DNA from: Xanthostigma xanthostigma
Taxonomy: Eukaryota > Arthropoda > Insecta > Raphidioptera > Raphidiidae
Assembly: GCA_963575645.1 (NCBI GenBank)
Contig: OY754464.1
Coordinates: 75,676,948 to 75,740,947, forward strand
Direction of reading: 5' to 3'
DNA length: 64,000 nucleotides
Position 1 is the first letter of the stretch, and each line of letters begins with the position of its first letter. The notes beneath the pieces were generated by a model, which was not told the DNA's origin, searched no databases, and saw nothing but the letters and a program-made list of their open reading frames with translations. Position numbers and translations under genes: made by a program. Shown one piece after another: positions 55,187-64,000 of this stretch.

Positions 55187-56261
55187 GTGGACCGATATCT
55201 GTCGCATGAACCAATATGGCGTCAGCTACTGGGTAACATGGCTTACATGGCGTGTGTAGTGTCTGTGAAGTTAAACAACTTTGGTAACTATGGCGACAAC
55301 AGGTGGAAAGAACAGAAGTTTTCCCAGGTAGTAATAACAGCGTCATCTCGCGTGCTCCAGAAAACGCTCCGTCTCGAAACACAGGAAGCATAGGAAGCTA
55401 GACTTCGTGTCTTTATCAATTCTGCCAGACTTGTGCTTACAATAATTGTAGTAGAAAAAGGCGTAATCAAATAATATTTAATTAATACAGAGAGAACCAA
55501 AGAAATATACATGCATCATATCCACATACCCATGTACATATCCCGATACAAACATTACCCTCATTCTAGACTCTCTTCTCTATGATTCTAGAGCAGTCAG
55601 GTAAAAAGGTTTTTCCCTTTTGAGGTACGGAACCCTAAAAATACCTTTGTGTCGTTCCTGAGCGAGTCGTTCATAATGAACGACTCCCTTCTCGGAGCGG
55701 AGCGAGTCGCTCTGTTTTTGTGAATGACTCATTCCAAGCGCCATTGCTCTGTGCTGAGCTGTCTTGTACTGTTGCATTCGCACATTTACAGAGCGCACAC
55801 AGCACAGGCCACAGATGCACTAGTCAATTTTGCACGTACGAAGTTATCTTTGCTGAGTCATTTAATGTTAAATGACACATTGTAAGTGTAATAGTACTAA
55901 GCTTACAGTGACTTAAACCATTCACATTGACGTAATTGACAAAGATATAATATTGTTACAATAAACATTATTATTAAGCTTTATAGTTGATCCGGAATGC
56001 GAATAATATAAGATCAGAATCATATGAAAATGAGCTCAGAGCTGAGTGTGTGTATTGTGCTGTGCAATGCTACGTAACTCCTGAGCATATATGATGACAG
56101 TTCACACCTCCGCACTCTGCACTCTTGTGTAGTGCCTACTGTCTAGTGTCGCTCCTTTGAACTACTCGCTCTGAGCGACTCTTTTTAGTGAGCGGAGCGC
56201 ACGGAGCCAGCTCCCAATAAAGAGTCATGTGGACACATCACTACTCTAATTGTGGTCTTAT
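55187..56261. other. Unassigned stretch with GAGCGAGTCG-rich motifs
   Basis: Between about 55640 and 56220, variants of GAGCGAGTCG, TCATAATGAACGACT and CGGAGCG occur on both strands, suggesting a worn inverted element. TAGTGATGTGTCC at the right resembles hAT ends. No gene recognised. Confidence 0.35.
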
Positions 56262-56507
56262 ACTGTCCTAAAAAGGAAAAGGGCAGTAAGTGACATTTTG
56301 TTGAAAAATGAGTTCATACTGAAACCAACGACAGCAGTAAGTGCTGCAGCAATAATTTTATTGTCTTTAAGAAATGTTTCCCCCATGTTTTGGTTTCCAT
56401 AATCTAAAATTCTGGACGGTCAATACATTTTTAGTAAATCTTGATTTACTCAAATTCATAAGTTGGTCACTTACCTACTGCCTTTTTACGGCAGTATAGC
56501 TTCAGCG
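56262..56507. repeat. MITE with ATACTG ends
   Basis: ATACTGTCCTAAAAAGGAAA and the complement of TTTTTACGGCAGTAT pair over about 35 bp, with AAGTGAC in both arms. Confidence 0.6.
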
Positions 56508-56793
56508 CCTTTACTGCCGAACTAAGAACTTTTATTTTCCCCACTTTTTGGGCAACGGTGATTGCATGGCGTTTAATGTTCGTTCTCTTTATCCGATATC
56601 CTCCATGGCATAGACGTTTTTCTTTACTGTGTTCATATGAAAAACAGTTTAATGTAGCGTAAGATAATCTTTATGTTCAGAAAACTTTATAACAAAAGTA
56701 TTCCTCGCTTCTTTTTCAAGCTTGGACATTGGACATCTTTTTATACGCGATTGTCGTAAAGTGTTTTCCATTCAGTGTAACAATAACATGTAA

Positions 56794-57496
56794 CTTTTAA
56801 AGGGGGAATTATAAAACGGTCGAATAAAAAAACAAATTTGGCGACTGATGATGAGATACTGTTTTAATAACTTGAGATATTAAAATAATAGTTGGGTGAC
56901 TAAATTACTAAGTGAGCGACTAAATTATTAGGTGGAGGACTAAATTACTAAGTGAGCGACTAAATTACTAAGTGAGTGACTAGAATGCCTTCGGTAATTT
57001 TGAAGCAGATATCTTCTTTTGTTTTTACATTTTATTTTTTTTTCACTTTGAGATTACAACTTAAAACTCACATTTTCATGGAGATTGAAAACCACCGCTT
57101 TTTTTGATAAAGGGGTATGCGAATTGTCTCGCAATGAAACGCGATGGAGCAAAGGTATAGTTTTTAAAAAAATAATTCCGGGGTGAACGATAACGGGGTA
57201 TGCGAATTAAATAGTTAATTGTTTGAATAGAACTGCGTTTTCTAAAAAATGTATATTTAATTGACAGTCAATTAAATATATATTTTTTAGAAAACGCAGT
57301 TCTATTCAAACAACTAACTATCTATTAACAACTTAGTAATTTAGTCGCTCACTTAGTAATTTAGTCACCCAACTATTATTTTCTCGTCACGCGCAGTCAG
57401 TCGCTCACTTAGTAATACAGTAACCCAAATTGATTATTTTTGTCACCAAAAATTGTAATTTACAGTCATTCGTTTAAATACTACCCCTTTTAAAGT
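56794..57496. repeat. Long palindromic element (family G), copy 1
   Basis: Ends CTTTTAAAGGGG and CCCCTTTTAAAG. Arrays of GACTAAATTACTAAGTGAGC (about 19-bp period) on the left are mirrored by GTCGCTCACTTAGTAATTTA on the right. The exact centre is GCGTTTTCTAAAAAATGTAT, then TTAATTGACAGTCAATTAA, then the complement. Confidence 0.8.
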
Positions 57497-57666
57497 GACA
57501 TGAACAGTTATAATTTTGCTTACATCATTCCTTCGTTCAAGTTTAGTACTAACAGACGCTCGAACTTGGTCCGGTCCGACAACGGACATGGTACGGCGGA
57601 TCAAGTCCGCTGCTTGCAACAGACGACCGGATCTGTCAGTCTCCTTGTGTACACAGTTACGTAATC

Positions 57667-57992
57667 ATGCCTATGATAAAGCGCGCGAAAATTGCGATTA
57701 TTCTAGCGGCAACGTTAATGCCGCCACAAACAACAAGGAAGAAAAGAAAGGAGTGGGCAAAATTCTATTTGAAAGATCGCGATGAATTTAGTCATATGAA
57801 GTTAATAAAATCGCTTGATAGCGAAGATTATATTTTGAATAACACTCCCGAAGAATTTCTAGAGCGTTGTTACGCGCTTCTCTGTTACAATATAACTTAT
57901 CTGATAGATCCCACAAACATGAGAAATCTTTTTATAATACCAATACTCCACCAAGAACTTCGCGTTCTGTCAAAATTTCTGTCATGTTGCAC
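57667..57992 (+). pseudogene. Harbinger transposase N-terminal remnant
   Basis: RKKRKEWAKFYLKDRDEF is followed by NNTPEEFLERC, then IDPTNMRNL and ELRVLSKFLS, the N-terminal region of PIF/Harbinger nucleases (RxxW...EF...TNMR...ERLxxTLRFLAxG). The frame runs into the hAT MITE; the DDE domain is absent. Confidence 0.65.
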
Positions 57993-57995
57993 AAC

Positions 57996-58367
57996 CAGGG
58001 CCGTATTTAGGGGAGGGCAACCGGGGCTACAGCCCCGGGGCCACCACAAAAGAGGGGCCCCACAATAGAGACTTTGGAAAAAAAATTCAAATTTCCTGAG
58101 CATTGAAAGTGATTTACTTCGGGAACTGGATTTCAGCTCGGAAAGTTCTGTTCGTTAATGCTAAAATTTAATTTTTAGATAATTCTTGTTTCTTATTATA
58201 TTTATATGTTTGTTAAATAATAAAAGAATCTATACTTGTATAATAAATTATTTATTGGAAAAATCGACTGAAAAAAATTGTCCATTTTATTTGGAAAATA
58301 ATTTGGGGCCAGGGGGCCTCCACTCCTTTGTTGCCCCGAGGCCTCCAGACCTCTAAATCCGGCATTG
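57996..58367. repeat. hAT-type MITE nested in the Harbinger remnant
   Basis: 372 bp with ends CAGGGCCGTATTTAG and CTAAATCCGGCATTG, flanked by perfect TGCACAAC octamers (57988-57995 and 58368-58375). GC-rich ends with CCCCGGGG. Confidence 0.88.
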
Positions 58368-58594
58368 TGCACAACGTTTTGAATTACAATGACGTCGTTA
58401 TACGGTTATATGTATCAAGTCCGTCGTACTGCTCTACACACGCTCGGATATTGTACCGGACCGGACCAAGTACGACGTGCATCCCATCGAACCGGGCGGA
58501 CACGCAGACTACTCTACAGACGAACAGATTTGGTACGAAGCGGACCAGATCCGCTGTCCGCTTCGAACCAAGTACGACCGTCTGTTAGTACTAT

Positions 58595-59317
58595 AAGGTT
58601 ATGATCGTTGTGTAATTACTCCATCAGAAAACATTAAAATCGCTTTATAATAACTAGTATCCATCAAATGAAAATGGTCGGTTTAATTTTTCAAAACAAA
58701 ATTAATTGGAGAAATAAAAAAAAATCATAACTCATACCTATAGTATACAGAGTGTCCCACGATATGACTGCCATAGCCTGGGACTGTGTTGCTGGGGTGA
58801 TTTCAAGTCAAAAATGTCTAATGAACATATACCCGGAACGGCCTTAATGTTATGATAGGTGAAAAATTCATATTGGATAGGATTAGCATAAGTCCGTTCT
58901 TAGTGAAAAATAATTAATACTGTTTAATCACGGATATTTTATATTCTCATGTAACCTTATAACAATTTTATATGAATATATAGAGAGAAAAATAGACATT
59001 TCAAAAATATAAAAAAAAATATGTTGCCATTTGAAAAATTGTATGTACACTTCCTCAGCAGTTTTCGATAGTAAATTTATAATTGGGTTAAAAACTATTC
59101 ACACTTGTTTTATATCTATAGTAGGATACGTAGATATGGGGGGTAAAGGGGGTAATTACCACACCCCAGAACCATAACAATAAAAAAATAAAACTGAAAA
59201 TATTTCGAATACCTATAAACTAAACAAAAAAATTTAGACTAGATTGCAACAACGTATTTTGTATTAACATAATTAGTTTGGGAATTAAATTTCGAATATT
59301 GAATATTACTCAGTTAT
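58595..59317. other. Intergenic stretch, nothing firm
   Basis: TACAGAGTGTCCCACGATAT at 58745 looks like a mariner-type end, but no partner was found. AT-rich. Confidence 0.3.
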
Positions 59318-59615
59318 ATGCCAAAGCAGTTCTATCCATGTTTCATAAAAAAATTTGAAAAAAAAAACCATGTCCCTTATCATCATCCTTATAAAACAAG
59401 AATGATGTCCTACAATCCTAATAATGTACAAGTACCAAAAATGACGAAAACTTTCAGCCGAAACCACGCGGTATTCCTTGATCCCAAACTATATAACAAC
59501 ATACCTGTAAAGCTCTAAACAATTCAAAATATAAAAACTTTCAATAAAAAAATATTCAACTGGCTGTTCCATGACGAGAAATCAAAAATTATATACGACA
59601 TCCTCAACTAATCTG
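59318..59615 (+). pseudogene. Non-LTR retrotransposon ORF2 C-terminus, broken
   Basis: HPYKTRMMSYN, VPKMTKTFSRNHAVF and DPKLYNNIPVKL, a stop, then TFNKKIFNWLF match the stretch after the reverse transcriptase of CR1/Jockey-type LINEs (TR..., PKLWNxLP, FKKxLKxxLL). The stop after KL and another near 59610 show decay. Confidence 0.7.
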
Positions 59616-60407
59616 ACTGGACTAACTGAATGGCTAGTAACACATTATAACATATAAAATGTTTAATTAGTGTATTTGCCATAAGGCACTTACACTATTG
59701 GCGTCGGTGGGATGGCGGGACCTAGGGGTCGGACCAAATTTTCTCGACGTTTCATACCCTTCTAAACACTTTGGCACCATTTTTGGAAAAGTATGTTTAT
59801 ATATGTATATATATATATATTTATATATATATATATGTGTTAGCACGATAACTCTCGACAGACTTAATCGATTTAAACCAAATTTGGTCCACACGTTGGA
59901 ATCCATCACCGCACGAAGCCTATTTAAAATGGGCCCAATCGGGCCATGTTAAGGGTGGTATTTAGGGGTTGAAAAAAGTTTTAGGGCCCAAAAATACCGA
60001 AAAAATTATCGGAATCATTTCAAATTTGAAATTTAACCCTTTAGTAATTATTAAAATGTACTGCTAAAATTTTAATAAAATCGGTCCGACAGGACCGGAC
60101 TTACAAATTTTATGAAAACACATAGATTTACATACTGAAGGGTATATATAATTTGGTACAGATGTTGAATTGATATGTAGTATTGAAATTAATTAAAAAA
60201 TGTTGTTTTAAGGGGTGTATTAAGGGGTAATTTTTTTTTATTTTGTTCAAAATCAAAGTTAAGTTTATACAATAGGAGCCACACTGCCTATTAAAGCAAA
60301 TACACTATATTGTCGGCAGGGTTTCGCACTGCGACCCGAGTTTTTTTATTATTATAATTATTATTTTCTTTTATTTTCATTTTCATTTATTTAATAAGCA
60401 CGTCTGC
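59616..60407. other. Sequence inserted between the LINE coding end and its 3' tail
   Basis: GTCGGACCAAATTTT, a TATATA microsatellite at 59805-59835, then GATAACTCTCGACAGACTTA. The GGCCCAATCGGGCC palindrome is at 59932-59945. Probably a microsatellite-associated insertion; borders not defined. Confidence 0.4.
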
Positions 60408-60535
60408 AGTAATATTTTTGGACTCCTGCCCTAGCACTGGCCACCCAAGTTGGACAGGATATCCTCTATGTAACAATATATCATATAAATTGTATATTTT
60501 TATTGAGGAAATAAATAAATAAATAAAAATAAATA
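60408..60535 (+). mobile_element. LINE 3' tail with AAATA repeats
   Basis: CCTGCCCTAGCACTGGCC then CCAAGTTGGACAGG, ending in AAATAAATAAATAAATAAAA. The same tail occurs at 37865. Confidence 0.65.
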
Positions 60536-61218
60536 AATTCATATTTTGCTTGCCATCTTCCTTCTTGTTTGATATTAATGAAACTTAAAAAAATATTTTT
60601 TTTTGCTTTATCCCCCACCCTTCCCGAAAAATATCTATAATTCTATACCTTCGACTGTTACCACTATCGGAGAACACACTGTATATGACGAGATCTTTGC
60701 TAATAGTTTGTATTCGAACCGGTTAATTTTCTAATTTCATTAGAAGTGTAAATATCAGATGGCAGCATTTAGATTATATTTATTACTAATGTAATTATTG
60801 TACTATTGCATAATTGTCAATTGATTATAATTTTATTTGAAACTTGATTTATCGTGTTTGTCTAAAAACGCAGTACCTGACAGTATTGAAAAGCATAGTT
60901 TATTGATGGAGTGTGAACAGTTAAATGCTATAAAAAGTGGATATTATTTTTGTAAGTGTAAATAATAATTAATTAGTTTGTGTCATGTTTACTAACTTTA
61001 AGTGCAATGAACATTCGTTATCGTGTCCCATTTCCATCCATTTTTGGAGCTATATGATAATGATACAAGGTAAGAATATTTATTTTTAATCATCAGTATC
61101 ATTCTGTATTTTCTTTCTTGAAATCAAAAATGTTCCTTCTCTTATTTCTTGTGAATAATATATAGTATAATAATACATAATACATATATCTATAATATAT
61201 AGATTATGCATATACAGA
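60536..61218. other. AT-rich stretch, nothing recognised
   Basis: No gene or repeat border. Confidence 0.3.
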
Positions 61219-61475
61219 ATGATTTTTAAATTGATTCTTCTTTTTAGCAGCGTGTAGAAATCAAATCGACGAACAAATATTTTTTGTAACTTTTTTATCA
61301 AAACTCAAAAATAAGAGAGAAACAGCCATTCAAAGTTTAATTAAACTTTTAAAATTTTATTTAAGTAATTCAAAAGCCCGGCTTACACACGCAAAGAAAT
61401 GATAGCACAAATCAAAAATGCATGCCAAATAATTCGCGGAAGGTCCTTATTGCTTACTAAGCATAGAAACATGAC
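61219..61475. repeat. Truncated mariner-like MITE (family H)
   Basis: CAGAATGATTTTTAAATTGA then GCGTGTAGAAATCAAATCGA, colinear with the left half of 52537-53057. The right half is replaced by family G. Confidence 0.7.
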
Positions 61476-62150
61476 TGAGATACTGTTTTAATAACTTGAG
61501 ATATTGAAATAATAGTTGGGTGACTAAATTACTAAGTGAGCGACTAGAATGCCTTCGGTAATTTTGAAGCAGATATCTTCTTTTGTTTTTACTTTTTTTT
61601 ATTTTTTCACTTTGAGACTACAACTTAAAACTCACATTTTCATGAAGATTGAAAACCACCGCTTTTTTTTATAAAGGGGTATGCGAATTGTCTCGCAGTG
61701 AAACGCGATGGGGCAAAGGTGGAGTTTTTAAAAAAATAATTCTGGGGTGAATTATAAACGGGTATGCGAATTGTAATTCCGGGGTGAACGATAAAGGGGT
61801 ATGCGAATTGGCCCACAGTGAAACGGGAAGGGGCAAATGTGGAGTTTTTAAAAAAACAATACCGGGGTGAACGATAACGGGGTATGCGAGTTAAAACTGC
61901 GTTTTCTAAAAAATGTATATTTAATTGACAGTCAATTAAATATATATTTTTTAGAAAACGCAGTTCTATTCAAACAATTGACTATTAACAACTTAGTAAT
62001 TTAGTCGCTTACTTAGTAATTTAGTCACCCAACTATTATTTTCTCATCACGCGCAGTCAGTCGCTCACTTAGTAATACAGTAACCCAAATTGATTATTTC
62101 GGTCACCCAAAATTGTAATTTACAGTCACTCGTTTAAATACTACCCATTT
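61476..62150. repeat. Long palindromic element (family G), copy 2
   Basis: Same centre (GCGTTTTCTAAAAAATGTAT ... TTGACAGTCAA) and same GACTAAATTACTAAGTGAGC units as copy 1, but fewer repeats on the left and two extra GGGGTATGCGAATT units. The left end joins family H directly. Confidence 0.75.
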
Positions 62151-62789
62151 TTAATTAACAAAAAATGGGGCCCCATTGAACTTCAATAAGCCATAGGTCG
62201 CACAAAACCTAGATCCGTCCCTGGATGTGACTGCTAATTTTGATTGTGTACGACACATCAAAGCATTTGGTATTAACATTGAGTGCCAGCTATATATCAT
62301 ATAAATTTTTTTCATTAAGATTTCGTACAAAAAAGTGCAAAGAAATTGTAGATTGATGAATAACAGAATTTATTAACTTTTCTTTGATCATCTGTAATTT
62401 GTAAAAGCAGTTTAGCCACCACCTGCTCTTGTAACGTAGGTGCGGTTAAAATTTCTTTGAAGCTAAAATAATTTAATCTAATTAAGAGAGAATAACATGC
62501 TTGGTACGAAGCGGCTGTCATTCCGAAGATCTGTCAAAGTTAATATTATTTTTAGACTAGAATATACAACTATAATACAGAGATATGGGTGTGTTGTTTT
62601 TGCAGTGGTGTAGTGAGTTATTGTGTTCGTTATATATGGATATATATTCATCCCATCAAAAACATAAAACGTAAAAAATGCCAAGTCTCGCAACGCAGTT
62701 CTTCCGCAAAAAAAAGTTGTAAGATCTCATGTAAAACCAAGTCAGTTATTCTAGTTAAAAGCATCTGGCCAACCACTTTGTTATAAATT
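62151..62789. other. Intergenic stretch
   Basis: GGGGCCCCATTG near 62167 and TAGATCCGTCCCTGGATGTG near 62208 suggest a worn hAT-type end. Frames at 62315-62830 lack domains. Confidence 0.3.
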
Positions 62790-63815
62790 TTTTTATTACT
62801 CATGCGGGAAAAGTGGTATCCTTTACGCATGCTGTTACGGTTGAAAAGTAGCTATTTTAATTTGCGTGCGGAAACTTTATTTGTCGCACTGAAATTATTG
62901 TTTGCCGCACGCAAATTCAAAGAAAAAACAATATAATAACGGTGTTAATGTCAACGAAACAAACTTTTATTCTTGACAATTTTAACAATATTAACTGAAT
63001 TTTCAACTTTTTAATGATTTAATTTTAATTTTTATTACTTCTAATTTCTTTTGACGTGATAACGTCTTATAAATTGATGAATCACCAATCTTATAAATTG
63101 ATAAAACACCGGCTGCATGCACGAAAAAGTGTAACGTTCCTAAATCCTAACGTTCCTAACGTTCGTAACGCGTAACGTTCCGCCTGACCCTGTGCGTGCT
63201 TTTTGCTAATTTCTCGCTCAATTTAAATCAGATCGGTTTGAAACCAGTCTTAAACGAAAGAGGAGAACATTTTACATAGATTTCGTATAACAGAATTTGC
63301 CTAAACAGTTTTTTTATACAAATTTATATAGAAAAATAGCTGTATAAATGCAATGTTGTCTAATGCATGGCGCGACGCGGTCGGTCGTCTTTGTTTGCCG
63401 TACATGGAAATTAGAAAATAACGTATGTCTTGTCTTAACATGAAAACGGCTGCATTTCTAATGTTTAATTCAATTTTTTGACATTAGTATTTTGTGAAAT
63501 GCAACGCCTTCTAAGTGAAGTATTGGAATAACTAATTATTATTAGAACATAATACTTTGACAGTTGCAAACTTCACTTTTGACATTTCTTATCATTCCGA
63601 CACCAAGGATAAGCGGATTGAAACCAAATTTTGGGAGGTTTAGGTTATGTATTACGGAATACGTTATCACGTAAAACTATCGTCCGTAAACCGACTTTAC
63701 AGACAACCAATTTATTTTTTTTTTAATTCGTAATAATATTTTAATTTTAATTTAATTCGTAATAAAAAATAGTATGTGCAACTAGTGCGGCAAGTTGCAC
63801 AATATACTATTACCT
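62790..63815 (-). repeat. Repeat family D, full-length copy interrupted by family A
   Basis: Outer parts 62790-63050 (TTTTATTACTCATGCGGGAA ... TTACTTCTAATTTC) and 63719-63815 (TTTAATTCGTAATA ... GTTGCACAATATACTAT) are the reverse complement of 15882-16225. Confidence 0.7.
63051..63718 (-). repeat. Family A MITE, long copy 6
   Basis: TTGACGTGATAACGTCTTAT at the left and CGACTTTACAGACAACCAA at the right enclose about 430 bp absent from the short copies, plus a local ACGTTCCTAACGTTCGTAAC duplication at 63135-63180. It may be closer to an ancestral, longer element. Confidence 0.7.
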
Positions 63816-64000
63816 AATCAATTGCTTTTCAACATTTATAGTGACCGTATCAATATTAGACATATTTATTTCTATAATAATTATAATGACTTGTCAATTA
63901 CACGGCACCATATTCTACTAATTAAAATACTTTATTCTTAAGTGCACTTAGTAAATAGTAGATTATTCTTTTATAATAAGGTTGGCCGTGCAATTGCCAA
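63816..64000. other. Right-edge AT-rich sequence
   Basis: Nothing recognised. Confidence 0.3.

Larger units (their letters stand above)
57544..58594 (+). mobile_element. PIF/Harbinger-type deletion derivative
   Basis: Ends TAGTACTAACAGACG and CGTCTGTTAGTACTA, with further subterminal GGTCCGGTCCG motifs. It retains the N-terminal part of a transposase (57667-57990), interrupted by a hAT MITE at 57996. Confidence 0.7.

Noticed and set aside
57516-57785. 89-codon frame overlapping the Harbinger transposase remnant
   Set aside because: Shifted frame of the same sequence; the 57667 frame carries the family motifs.
1-64000. CRISPR array, bacterial operon or prophage
   Set aside because: Spliceosomal introns, eukaryotic genes and transposons are present throughout. 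The short tandem arrays at 13240 and 45075 lack the spacer structure of a CRISPR.

Overview
This is insect nuclear DNA. It is AT-rich and intron-bearing, with conserved animal genes spaced about 5-10 kb apart in a dense mass of mostly non-autonomous transposable elements. The order is not certain. The Helitron ends, the microsatellite elements starting with a CGACTTCAA motif and the tRNA-headed SINEs suggest Hemiptera or another non-dipteran insect, and this is an inference only.

Five protein-coding genes are supported. (1) Minus strand, 27-3839: the N-terminal four exons of a retinoblastoma-family gene (Rbf), whose pocket domain lies beyond the left edge. (2) Plus, 4558-5983: the catalytic subunit of ribonuclease H2 in three exons, head-to-head with Rbf. 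(3) Plus, 9728-11110: a full-length, intronless HMG-CoA synthase of the mevalonate pathway. (4) Minus, 24171-25835: a CDCA7-type zinc-finger protein in two exons with an internal 60-residue tandem duplication. (5) Plus, 27640-36363: translation initiation factor eIF3j in six exons whose introns are packed with transposons. TTTGGCGC E2F-type sites lie just upstream of both Rbf and CDCA7.

The rest, roughly nine tenths of the window, is mobile DNA, often nested. It includes pogo/Tigger-type elements with TA duplications (341, 5318, 22021, 23300, 30950, 48220), hAT-type elements with 8-bp duplications (7108, 18521, 28130, 30829, 49214, 57996), mariner-like TA elements (41686, 42549, 52537), a TTAA element (33465), Helitron-like A|TC...CTAG|T elements (29440, 45447, 45839, 46430), a PIF/Harbinger remnant (57544), a LINE 3' end (59318-60535), an LTR with a heat-shock-type promoter (44150) and a six-copy unnamed MITE (family A). 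Large foldback elements cluster at 13-24 kb. Several inverted-repeat elements carry tRNA-like cassettes.

From 36.4 kb to the right edge I found no host protein-coding gene, only transposon remnants and unassigned AT-rich sequence. The most unusual observations are foldback elements whose loops are inverted relative to their flanks in two separate pairs, tRNA-like cassettes inside several inverted-repeat families, transposon ends that supply splice-acceptor context in Rbf and eIF3j, and nests in which one arm preserves the empty site of an insertion in the other arm.
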